Source: an uncultured Bryobacteraceae bacterium (GTDB taxonomy: Bacteria > Acidobacteriota > Terriglobia > Bryobacterales > Bryobacteraceae). Taken from it: a DNA stretch of 64,000 bases. Positions 7,901 through 14,993 of the stretch are shown here, piece after piece. Below the pieces are notes generated by a model. That model was given only the letters and a program-made list of their open reading frames with translations, had not been told where the DNA came from and searched no databases. The position numbers and the translations under genes are program-made. Location of the stretch: contig CALKXJ010000002.1 in the NCBI GenBank assembly GCA_938003835.1, positions 248,001 to 312,000 on the forward strand. Direction: 5' to 3'. Every line of letters begins with the position of its first letter. The first letter of the stretch is position 1.

Positions 7901-9727
7901 CGGCCCCATCCAGATGGTGGAATAGCCGCCGTAGGAGAGCCCGTAGTAGCCGATCCGGTCGCGATCGACGAAGTCGAGCGACTCGAGGAAGTCCACGATG
8001 CGGCGCAGCTTGGCCGCCTCGATGCTCGTGCGCATGCGCCCCAGGGCGGCCGCCTGGCGCACCAGCGGGTTGACGAGTTCGGCCTGCGGGATGGGGACGG
8101 TGACGTAGGGGGCAAAGACGACGTAGCCGGCTTCGGCGAGGCGCGCGCCGAAGCCGTGGTAGACCGTGTCGGGACTCTCGCCCTGGAGCGTGACATCCTT
8201 CGGCTTGCCGCCCAGGCCGTGTTGCGCGACCACGGCCGGCAGGCGCCCGGCGCCGGAGCGCGGCACCAGCAGTTGGCCGTAGGCTTCCACTCCCTTGACC
8301 ACGTCGAGCAGGACGTCGAAGGCCGCGTAGCGGTCGGTGAGCTTGATCAGGCGCGTGCGCGGCTTAAGCGGGGTTCCGTCGTCGGGCGTCTCGCCAACCA
8401 GGCGCCGGAGCTCCGCGACGAGCTCGCGGGCCTTGGCCTCGCGCGCTCCCGGCGGCGTTTCCGCCAGATTCCAGCGCCGGCGCCGGACTTGGTCGGAGGC
8501 TTCATTCCGCCGGCGCACGTAGTCGAGCAGGGCTTCAAAATGCCGGTTGCGGCGCTCCTGGACCTCGACCGCCGGAAGCCTCCCGGAGAGTTCGAAAGAC
8601 GCGGTGGCCTCGGCGGCGCCCAGCAGCCGGGCGCTTTCGGCCGCCATGGCCTCGAACCCACCGGCGACGTAACGCAACTCCCCGCCCGCCTTGTGTCGGT
8701 CGAAATACCGCCGGGCGCGCTCGAACTCGATGGTGCCCGCGGCGGTGTCGACCACGAGCGGCCGGGGCGCCACCAAGGCCGCCACTTCCGCATCGCCAAA
8801 CTCGAGCAGTTGACCGTAGATGATGCGATCCACGGGCTCGCGCCAGCACTCCTCGCGGGCAGAAAAATAACCCGAAACGGCCGCCAGGCGGAGGCGCTCA
8901 TCCAGGGCGGCGGCGTAAAGGGCGGTCATGCCGCCCTGGCCGCGGCCGAGAACGCCGATCCGCGCCGGATCGACGTCCTCTCGCGCACCGAGCGCGGTAA
9001 GAAGCGCGCGAACCTGATCGGCCTCCATGCCGGTGAGCGTGCGCCCGTTCACGAAGGCCAGCCGGTGGAGGATGTGCCGCCGGTCCTTAAGCGGAAAGCT
9101 GGCGGAAGCCCGCAGTTGCGCTGACAGCGGATGATCGGTGGTGCGTTCCACCATCACCGGCAGACATACGAGGACGTCGCGCGCGAGCAGGTGGACCAAC
9201 CACGGCGCCGGCGTGCGGCCCTCCTCGATGCCTGCAAACCGCTCCGCCGGCTCATCCTCCGGCCCGATGACGATGAGCGCCGGCTTGCGCGGCGCGCCGC
9301 CTGTAGGCGCGAGCAGCACACCGAGAGCGGCGTGGCCGCCCTCGAGTGGCACGCGAATCTCCTCGATCTTGAGCTCCGGCCAGGCGCCTAGCAGTGCCGT
9401 TTCCGCCGCCGCATGCCCGCCGCCCGCGCTGCCGAGCAGCGTCTCCAGGCGCTTTCTCCGCTCGCCGGCGTTTTGCGGATAGGACTTCCAGAGCTCGTCC
9501 CGCCGCGCGGGCGTGGCGGCAATCTCGCGCAGGAAGTAATCCTGGATCTGCCGTTGCTGGATGTCAAAGATGTTCGCGGGCAGCTCGAGCAAAGAAGTTC
9601 CCGGCAGCGCCACATTCACCGGGCGGGTGCGCAGCGGCGGATCGATGCGGGCCAGGATCGCCTCCTCGGAGGCTTGACCCCACACCGCCGCCGCGCCGGC
9701 GAGCAGCAGGAAGAGGGCTCGGAACAT
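4973..9727 (-). CDS. Secreted multidomain protein: two alpha/beta-hydrolase (AXE-like) domains plus glycoside-hydrolase-like domain
   Basis: About 1584 residues from the ATG at 9727; the frame stays open upstream to 9760. A Sec signal peptide (MFRALFLLLAGAAAVWGQA) shows export. Domain 1 (about 125-385) is an alpha/beta-hydrolase whose nucleophile elbow reads GRGQGG (about 261-266), with Gly in place of Ser, so it is probably inactive. Domain 2 (about 470-735) is a related acetyl-xylan-esterase/dienelactone-hydrolase type domain with an intact GLSYGG elbow (about 596-601) and a candidate His in HEIHG. A beta-rich linker leads to a TIM-barrel glycoside-hydrolase-like C-terminal part (about 920-1584) containing S-E-x4-C followed by CPRC (about 1174-1193), shared with the gene at 26824. 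Likely a polysaccharide deacetylating/degrading enzyme; the substrate is unknown. The start is chosen because a TACAAT box lies exactly 7 bases upstream. Confidence 0.7.
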   Translation of the reverse strand: MFRALFLLLAGAAAVWGQASEEAILARIDPPLRTRPVNVALPGTSLLELPANIFDIQQRQIQDYFLREIAATPARRDELWKSYPQNAGERRKRLETLLGSAGGGHAAAETALLGAWPELKIEEIRVPLEGGHAALGVLLAPTGGAPRKPALIVIGPEDEPAERFAGIEEGRTPAPWLVHLLARDVLVCLPVMVERTTDHPLSAQLRASASFPLKDRRHILHRLAFVNGRTLTGMEADQVRALLTALGAREDVDPARIGVLGRGQGGMTALYAAALDERLRLAAVSGYFSAREECWREPVDRIIYGQLLEFGDAEVAALVAPRPLVVDTAAGTIEFERARRYFDRHKAGGELRYVAGGFEAMAAESARLLGAAEATASFELSGRLPAVEVQERRNRHFEALLDYVRRRNEASDQVRRRRWNLAETPPGAREAKARELVAELRRLVGETPDDGTPLKPRTRLIKLTDRYAAFDVLLDVVKGVEAYGQLLVPRSGAGRLPAVVAQHGLGGKPKDVTLQGESPDTVYHGFGARLAEAGYVVFAPYVTVPIPQAELVNPLVRQAAALGRMRTSIEAAKLRRIVDFLESLDFVDRDRIGYYGLSYGGYSTIWMGPLEPRFRATVVSGHFNDWRRKITNEIERTSYLLHVDEDFFNWDVLNRFTHVELLAAFYPRAVMVEFALRDGTTFPPWHERAWSEVAAIARAWEAEDRIVRDRFEGRHEIHGIGAFEFLDRWLRPEKPPGRNYEYRLWPSLQWLPGISDPAPETLPYVTHRLDAHAGNRIRGSLRAGGTFRGLSLRLARTGDPGALVVRYGTRPGGEELGVARVAAGDIQPLFDLWVEAPVPPQELAPDATVWFELQAEKGLAPRDFFTVFGPRPLGGTRLAPEFALSFRPIGAARPDREERFEFLGRMMGAYQPPRSAAPSRGRFEVRFSGSPSAVAEQAVAHLREFLLTWGASIGSGGRPIELALSPRAPGGEAFRLEIGPARIRLTAAEPRGLLRGVYELEDQMLLARSPEVAPRILERRPRFPIRITTAPVPGGDRLTESSRELVYTDGLLRRISRDGFNGIWVWLNVEEAVTDSKIFPELDDPDAPLRLERLSALARRAARYGIDVWVYLATGYNRHMPEWFYARHPELRGQGWGNPLCISQRATREFYAETVRRIFERAPELAGLVVIYDSEGFFHCANDEHNHSRCPRCRQQPREELTRDLLVLIRDSMRGAGGPGKRLIAWNYGQDTRWLERLFALLPRDIIHQCDFSKGGLVERDGIRHFTGDYNLTLIGPPDHWLEQYRITQKLGLNFIAKTEHAVSQEFIFVPYIPAMEQWLARIRRMREFSLAGWFGNWSHYGYTPSPPARLINRMSWDPEPAEPLEELAQIEYGPEAVPNVLLAWRRFTEAIREFPYSDNVARVPGPLQKGPSNPFFLDASVPTFGRWRSWQNDLEWTKPWGPQITAKYLRRVRDGFAEGATLLERAPAAAAEYRIARTIVAALETTLNLIEWIQARDSGAPAERLLEILERERANVEGVLPLLEADSRLGFASDGGGIIRGGLFTPELVRWKLGQIEDAMLRLRFGAARQVRHWDPRQPPPTK

Positions 9728-9734
9728 ATCCGGC

Positions 9735-9740
9735 ATTGTA
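9735..9740 (-). promoter_or_regulatory. -10 box, putative leaderless start of the 9727 gene
   Basis: Minus-strand TACAAT ends 7 bases before the ATG at 9727. The arrangement, including the following GCCGG, is repeated before the gene starting at 14965. No Shine-Dalgarno can fit, so a leaderless mRNA is likely. Confidence 0.45.
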
Positions 9741-9813
9741 CGGACCGGCTCTACGCACAATCGATCTCAATCCTCGATCGTTAACCGCGCAGCCGGTGAT
9801 CAAGGCCCGCAGT

Positions 9814-10539
9814 TCAGCGGGAAGGAAGCGGCAGCGGGATCCCGGGCGGGTGCGGGTTCCCGCCGGGATCGGGAAACTCTTCCGGGAAGCGCTCCCATAG
9901 CCGGGCGAGAATCAGGTTGGCAAGTAACGTCGTGCCCACGTGGTTTGGATGCACCCAATCGGCGAAGACATCCTGCTTGCGCAGCAGCACCTGTCGTCCC
10001 TGATGTTCCACGGTGAGCCCGCCGCGCTCCAGGCGCCGAACGGCCGCCTCTAGGTCGATCACGACAAGCCGGGGGAACTCGCGCTCGAGTTGCGCCAGGT
10101 AGCGATTGACGTGCCGGTGGCGGAGGAACACCTGGGGAGGCATGTTGCCGAGCACAACGACAGCGCCGGTCGCCTGGAGCCGGTCGATGTAATCGCGCAG
10201 ATAAAGCCGCTCACGCTCGGACAGCCAGAGCGAGAACTTGAAGTCGTGAAAGAACAGGTCGACGGCAACAATGAGCGTCGGGCGCGCCGCCACGACGCGG
10301 TCGAGATACGGGCGAAGCTCGCGGCTGGCGGCGCCCCCCTGCGCCAGAACGAACACCTGAGTTTCCGGCGTGCCCATGTGTTGCGCCAGGATGCGGCCGG
10401 GCGAAGGTGCCTTCTCCTCGGCGGAGACGCTAGCGCCGAAGATCACCACCCGGTCGAACAAAGCGGCCTTGAGCGGCAGGCAGGCCGCCAGAATCGGCAA
10501 GGCGAGCACCGCGCGCGCGGCGGGCACGGGCGCCTTCAA
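9814..10539 (-). CDS. SGNH/GDSL-like hydrolase family protein, exported
   Basis: 241 residues if the TTG at 10539 is used; a GTG at 10527 is the alternative. The TTG overlaps the stop of the upstream Gfo/Idh gene as TTGA. The N-terminus is hydrophobic with an LPILAAC stretch, so it may be a secreted protein or lipoprotein. SGNH blocks seen: FGAS with Ser37 (in place of the usual GDS) and DWVHPNHVG with Asp194/His197. Block III normally carries Asn but reads DLFFHD here, so catalysis is uncertain. A carbohydrate esterase role would fit the neighbourhood, by inference only. Confidence 0.65.
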   Translation of the reverse strand: MKAPVPAARAVLALPILAACLPLKAALFDRVVIFGASVSAEEKAPSPGRILAQHMGTPETQVFVLAQGGAASRELRPYLDRVVAARPTLIVAVDLFFHDFKFSLWLSERERLYLRDYIDRLQATGAVVVLGNMPPQVFLRHRHVNRYLAQLEREFPRLVVIDLEAAVRRLERGGLTVEHQGRQVLLRKQDVFADWVHPNHVGTTLLANLILARLWERFPEEFPDPGGNPHPPGIPLPLPSR

Positions 10540-11858
10540 ACGATCTCCGGGACCACGTAAGGCTTCCGGTAGTCGCGCGTGAGCATCCGGTTGGCTTCCT
10601 CGTCGCCGATGAAGCGCTCCGCCTGGGGGTCGATGCGCAGCCGCCGCCTTAGCCGATAGGCGATGTTGGCCAGATGGCAGAAGGCGGCGGCGGCCACGCC
10701 GATTTCGACGCCGGCGGTGAGAACCTTGGGGTCGCGCTTGCGCACCGCCTCGAGGAAGTTGCGCATGTGGGGCTCGGTGTCCCAGATGCGCGGCTCTTCG
10801 GGCCGCCCCTCCATCACCAGCTCTCGATTGTCGCCCTTGTAGACGCGGAAGCCGTAAGGATCGACCACCATGTAGCCCTCGGCGCCGAAGAAGATGTTGC
10901 CCACGTAGTTGCTGCCGATGATCGGGCTCGAGCCCTCGGGCGGACTGGGCAGGTTGCGCACGTCGAAGACGATCTCGGCGTCGCCGAAGTCGAACTCGGC
11001 CTGCTGCGTGTTCGGCGTCTCCTGGTCGTCCTTCCAGAGGTACTTGCCGCCCATCGAGGAGACCTCGCGCGGGAAGCTGTAGCGGTTGAGGCCCCAGAGG
11101 TTCTGATCCATTTCGTGAACGCCCTGGTTGCCGATGTCGCCGTTGCCGGTGTCCCAGAACCAGTGCCAGTTGTAGGCGTACTTGTTCTTGCTGTAAGGCT
11201 TCATCGGGGCGGGCCCAAGAAACTTGTCCCAGTCGACGCCGGGCGGAACCGGCTCGTCCGGCGTGTGCCCGATCGAGCGCCGGCGCCGGAAGCACAGCCC
11301 CCGCGCCATATAGACCGTGCCGATGACGCCCTCTTCGAGCAGTTTCATCGCCTTCTGCTTGTGCCGGATGCTGCGACCCTGCGAGCCGACCTGAACGATC
11401 CGGTTGTACTTGCGCGCCGCCCGGACCATCTGCCGGCCTTCAAAAATGTTGTGGCTGGCCGGCTTCTCCACATAGACGTCCTTGCCCGCCTGGCAGGCCC
11501 AGATGGTCGCCAGCGCATGCCAGTGGTTCGGTGTGGCGATCGAGACTGCGTCGATCGATTTGTCCTCGAACAACTCACGCATGTCGGCATACTCTTTGGG
11601 CTTAGCTCCGCGGAGCTTCTCCGCCAAAGCCATGGCGCGCTCCCGGCTGGCCTGATTGACATCGCAGATCGCGGCCACGTCGGCTTCGGGAATCGCGCTC
11701 CAGGTATTGATGTGGTCGCGGCCTCGGCCGCCGACGCCGATGACGCCGATGCGGACGCGGTCGTTGGCCCCCAGAATCGGCCGGCCGCGCGTGGCAACGG
11801 CGGCGCTCGCCGTCCAGAGGAAGCTGCGGCGGGTGTTGTCTGGGCTCGAAGTTCGCAT
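10536..11858 (-). CDS. Gfo/Idh/MocA family oxidoreductase, Tat-exported
   Basis: 440-residue NAD(P)-dependent sugar oxidoreductase type protein. A Tat motif (TRRSFLW) opens a signal sequence of about 30 residues. A Rossmann nucleotide-binding stretch VIGVGGRGR (39-47) follows, then EKP at 131-133 with the catalytic Lys of the family, and a C-terminal substrate domain. This exported subtype is common in Acidobacteria, Planctomycetes and Verrucomicrobia; its substrates are mostly unknown. It overlaps the downstream SGNH gene and is divergent from the S9 peptidase, 68 bases away. Confidence 0.85.
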   Translation of the reverse strand: MRTSSPDNTRRSFLWTASAAVATRGRPILGANDRVRIGVIGVGGRGRDHINTWSAIPEADVAAICDVNQASRERAMALAEKLRGAKPKEYADMRELFEDKSIDAVSIATPNHWHALATIWACQAGKDVYVEKPASHNIFEGRQMVRAARKYNRIVQVGSQGRSIRHKQKAMKLLEEGVIGTVYMARGLCFRRRRSIGHTPDEPVPPGVDWDKFLGPAPMKPYSKNKYAYNWHWFWDTGNGDIGNQGVHEMDQNLWGLNRYSFPREVSSMGGKYLWKDDQETPNTQQAEFDFGDAEIVFDVRNLPSPPEGSSPIIGSNYVGNIFFGAEGYMVVDPYGFRVYKGDNRELVMEGRPEEPRIWDTEPHMRNFLEAVRKRDPKVLTAGVEIGVAAAAFCHLANIAYRLRRRLRIDPQAERFIGDEEANRMLTRDYRKPYVVPEIV

Positions 11859-11913
11859 GGACGTGCTCCGGTCATACGAGTCTAGCGCAAGGGGGAAGGC
11901 GCCGCGGCCTTGT

Positions 11914-11919
11914 TATGCT
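11914..11919 (+). promoter_or_regulatory. -10 box, putative leaderless start of the S9 peptidase gene
   Basis: TATGCT ends 7 bases before the ATG at 11927. This favours that ATG over the one at 11915, which lies inside the box. Confidence 0.35.
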
Positions 11920-11926
11920 GGCCGTC

Positions 11927-14026
11927 ATGAGGCGTCTCGTTGCATTTCTCCTGGTGGTCTGTGTCGTCCCGGCGGCGGCCAGGCGGCCCATCACCCACGA
12001 GGATGTATGGCTGGCCAGGCGCGTCGGAAGCCCTGTCATCAGCCCGGACGGCCGCTGGGTGGTCGTCTCGGTTACGGAACCTGCCTACGAGTCCGACAAG
12101 CAGGTTTCCGACCTCTGGCTCGTGCCTGCCGACGCAAGCGCCGAACCGCGCCGGCTGACTTCGACCAAAGGCGGCGAAGACGGCGTCGTCTGGGCGCCCG
12201 ACAGCCGCCGGATCGCGTTCACGGCGAAGCGCGAAGGCGACGAGGCCGCCCAGATTTACGTGCTCTCGCTCGATGGCGGCGAGGCGGTGCGGTATACCCA
12301 GCTTTCGACCGGCGCGCAGAACCCGCGCTGGAGTCCCGACGGCGGCCGGCTTCTGTTTGAGAGCGAAGTCTACCCCGGCGCGGCCGACGACGCCGAAAAC
12401 AAGAAGATCATCGAGGAACGCAAGAAGCGCAAGTGGAACGCCCGCATCTACGAGAGCTTTCCCATCCGCTTTTGGGATCGCTGGCTGCCAGAGACGCGCC
12501 CTCATGTCTTCGTGATGGAGGCGAAAGCTGGGGCGCCGGTGAAGGATCTTCTCGCCGGTACGAAGTTTGCCGCGCAGCCGGGTTTCTCCGGCGCGCCAAG
12601 CGGTCTGGCCGGGTTCTCCTTACAGCCGGTGTGGGCGCCGGACGGCGGCTCGATCGTCTTTGCCGCTTCGCTCGATCGCGACCGTGCGGCCTGGGCCTTC
12701 CCTACGACACACCTCTACCGGCTGCCGGTCGAGGGCGGCGAGCCGCAGCCGCTCACCTCCGGGCGTGACAGCTTCACCGAGCCGATGTTTTCGCCGGACG
12801 GCCGGGCGTTGTACGCGAAGTTCTCCCGCGACCCGGAGGTCTCCCTGTACAGCAACACGCTGCTGGCGCGCATTCCCTGGCCGGGTGGAGGCAAGCCCGA
12901 AATTCTCGGCGCCGCGCTCGACCGCTCTGTCGGCGAGGCGGCTTTCACGCCGGATGGCCGCGCCATTTACTTCATCGCCGAGGAAGCGGGCCACGACAAA
13001 ATCTTCGTCATCAATGCCGATGGCAGCGGCGGCCGGCGCGCCTTCGACATCTCACGGGGCTGCTACGGCGCTCTGGCCATCGCTGAAAAGTCGGCGGAGC
13101 CGGTCATCGTGGCGACCTTCCAGGCCACCACGCAGCCGGCCGAAGTGGTGCGCATCGACCCGGCAGCCGGCAGCCACCGGATGCTGACGGGCTTCAACGC
13201 CGAGCGGATCGCCGAAATCGACTGGCAGGAGCCCGAGCACTTCTGGTTCACTTCGCGGCGCGGCGCCCGCATCCACAACATGATCGTCAAGCCGCCCGCG
13301 ATGGAGCCCGGCAGGAAGTACCCGCTGCTTGTGTTCATGCACGGCGGCCCGCACAACATGTGGAAGGACCAGTTCTTCCTGCGCTGGAACTTTCAGTACA
13401 TGGCAGCGCAGGGCTACGTCGTTCTGATGACCAACTACAGCGGTTCGACCGGTTTCGGCGAAAAGTTCGCCGACTCGATCAACCGCGACGTGCTGCGGCT
13501 GCCGGCCGAGGAGATCAACGAGGCGGCCGACGAGGCCATCCGCCGCTATGCGTTCATCGACGGCGCCCGCCAGGTGGCCGGCGGCGCCAGCTACGGCGGC
13601 TATCTCGCCAACTGGATGCAGGCCACCACGACGCGCTATAAGGCGCTCTTCAACCACGCCGGCCTCACCAACAACGAGTCGATGTACGGCACCACCGACG
13701 GCGGCTTTTTCTGGGAGAAGCGCTACGGCGGACCGGTCTGGGAAGGCAAGGGACAGTGGCAGAAACAGAACCCGTTGCGTTTTGCGGCCCACTTCCGCAC
13801 GCCGATGCTGGTGACGCACGGCGAGCGCGACTACCGCGTACCCTACGGCCAGGCCCTGGAAGTCTACAAACTTCTCCAGCGGCAGCGCGTCCCGGCCAAG
13901 TTGATCATCTTCCCCGAAGAGAACCACTGGATCCTGAACGGCGAGAACAACCGGTTCTTCTTCGAGGAGCTGTTTCGCTTCCTCGACCGGTTCGTGAAGG
14001 GCGAGGCCGCGGTCCGCGCCGATTGA
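11927..14026 (+). CDS. Secreted S9 family serine peptidase (acylaminoacyl-peptidase/DPP-like)
   Basis: 699 residues from the ATG at 11927. A signal peptide (MRRLVAFLLVVCVVPAAA) is followed by a beta-propeller of WD40-like repeats (about 25-420, several SPDG/APDG turns), then the alpha/beta-hydrolase catalytic domain. The catalytic triad is visible: Ser555 in GGASYGG, Asp635 in HGERDYRVPYG and His667 in EENHW. It cleaves short peptides from the N-terminal side in its family and presumably works in the periplasm or outside. It converges with the Gfo/Idh gene at 14030, only 3 bases away. Confidence 0.9.
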   Translation: MRRLVAFLLVVCVVPAAARRPITHEDVWLARRVGSPVISPDGRWVVVSVTEPAYESDKQVSDLWLVPADASAEPRRLTSTKGGEDGVVWAPDSRRIAFTAKREGDEAAQIYVLSLDGGEAVRYTQLSTGAQNPRWSPDGGRLLFESEVYPGAADDAENKKIIEERKKRKWNARIYESFPIRFWDRWLPETRPHVFVMEAKAGAPVKDLLAGTKFAAQPGFSGAPSGLAGFSLQPVWAPDGGSIVFAASLDRDRAAWAFPTTHLYRLPVEGGEPQPLTSGRDSFTEPMFSPDGRALYAKFSRDPEVSLYSNTLLARIPWPGGGKPEILGAALDRSVGEAAFTPDGRAIYFIAEEAGHDKIFVINADGSGGRRAFDISRGCYGALAIAEKSAEPVIVATFQATTQPAEVVRIDPAAGSHRMLTGFNAERIAEIDWQEPEHFWFTSRRGARIHNMIVKPPAMEPGRKYPLLVFMHGGPHNMWKDQFFLRWNFQYMAAQGYVVLMTNYSGSTGFGEKFADSINRDVLRLPAEEINEAADEAIRRYAFIDGARQVAGGASYGGYLANWMQATTTRYKALFNHAGLTNNESMYGTTDGGFFWEKRYGGPVWEGKGQWQKQNPLRFAAHFRTPMLVTHGERDYRVPYGQALEVYKLLQRQRVPAKLIIFPEENHWILNGENNRFFFEELFRFLDRFVKGEAAVRAD

Positions 14027-14029
14027 GCT

Positions 14030-14965
14030 TCAGCGGAGCCGCACCGGACGGCCGCCCTGCTCCTTGCTCTTCTGAGCGGCGTCCATGAAAGCGAACAGCT
14101 CCAGCGTCTCCTCGACCGGCACCGGCGGAACGCCCGTCTGGAAGAACTTGACAATTTCTCGCAACATCGGCGTATAGCTCGATTTGGCCTCGGGCGGGCT
14201 CACGTTGACGCCTTTGGGACGAAAGACCACGGCGCCGTAGTTGTAGCCGGCCTTCTGCGAGCGGACCGTGCCGATCCGGCCGTCCCTCCAGCGACCTGTC
14301 ACCACGTCGGCCGTGTCCGTCGAGACGCGCGTGACCTCCTCACAACCGGGTCCCATCAGCGCGTAGAGCATCTCGATGGGATGAATGGCGTACCAGGAAA
14401 GCTCGAGCGAATGGTGCGGCTCATAAGGCCCCGGCCCCCAGGTGATCACGCCGACGGCGTCGTCGGCCTTCGTCGCCAGAACGTGCTCGCTCCAGCGGAG
14501 CGAGGAGGAGCTGAACCACGCGATGTTGTGCTGGCGCGCCAGGCGCGCAATCTCGCGGGCGTCTTCGAGCGTGGCCGCCAGGGGTTTATCAATGAACACC
14601 GGCTTTCCGCACTTCACCGCCTCCCGGAACTGGGGAAGGTGCGTGCGGCCGTCCACGCTTTCGAGCAGCAAAGCGTCCACCTTACCGCACAGCGAAGCGA
14701 TGTCGGGGACGATTTCGACACCCCACTCCCTGGCCAGCTGCTCGGCGTACTTGTCCACCCGCGTGTAGCTCGCCTCGACGTCGGGGCTGCCGCCCTTGAA
14801 GGCCGCCACCACACGGGCGCCCTCGACCTTATCCGGACCCGGAGGCCCGTTGAAGGACTTGGTGAAGGCGATGACGTGAGAGGTGTCGGTGCCGATGAGG
14901 CCAAGTCGCAGCTCCGCGGAAAATAGAAGTGGCGCCAGCAACAGTGCGCTGAAGAGTCGGCTCAT
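14030..14965 (-). CDS. Gfo/Idh/MocA family oxidoreductase with Sec signal
   Basis: 311 residues from the ATG at 14965. It has a short hydrophobic N-terminus (LFSALLLAPLLFSA) and no twin-arginine motif, unlike the other members in the window. The Rossmann start is degenerate (GLIGTDTSH instead of GxGxxG), and FIDKP at 124-128 keeps the catalytic Lys. The loss of the glycine pattern raises doubt about dinucleotide binding. An ATG three codons upstream lies inside the TACAAT box and is less likely. Confidence 0.8.
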   Translation of the reverse strand: MSRLFSALLLAPLLFSAELRLGLIGTDTSHVIAFTKSFNGPPGPDKVEGARVVAAFKGGSPDVEASYTRVDKYAEQLAREWGVEIVPDIASLCGKVDALLLESVDGRTHLPQFREAVKCGKPVFIDKPLAATLEDAREIARLARQHNIAWFSSSSLRWSEHVLATKADDAVGVITWGPGPYEPHHSLELSWYAIHPIEMLYALMGPGCEEVTRVSTDTADVVTGRWRDGRIGTVRSQKAGYNYGAVVFRPKGVNVSPPEAKSSYTPMLREIVKFFQTGVPPVPVEETLELFAFMDAAQKSKEQGGRPVRLR

Positions 14966-14972
14966 GACCGGC

Positions 14973-14982
14973 ATTGTACACT
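14973..14982. promoter_or_regulatory. Overlapping divergent -10 boxes (Gfo/Idh and recG)
   Basis: Minus-strand TACAAT (14978-14973) lies 7 bases before the ATG at 14965. Plus-strand TACACT (14977-14982) lies 8 and 11 bases before the TTG/GTG candidates of recG. The two boxes share the central TGTACA palindrome. No good -35 is visible on either side. Confidence 0.4.
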
Positions 14983-14993
14983 AGGCTTCTTTG

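Noticed and set aside
5618-9124. Two plus-strand open frames of about 510 codons opposite the giant secreted protein
   Set aside because: No family motifs; the minus-strand frame has signal peptide, hydrolase elbows and Cys motif.
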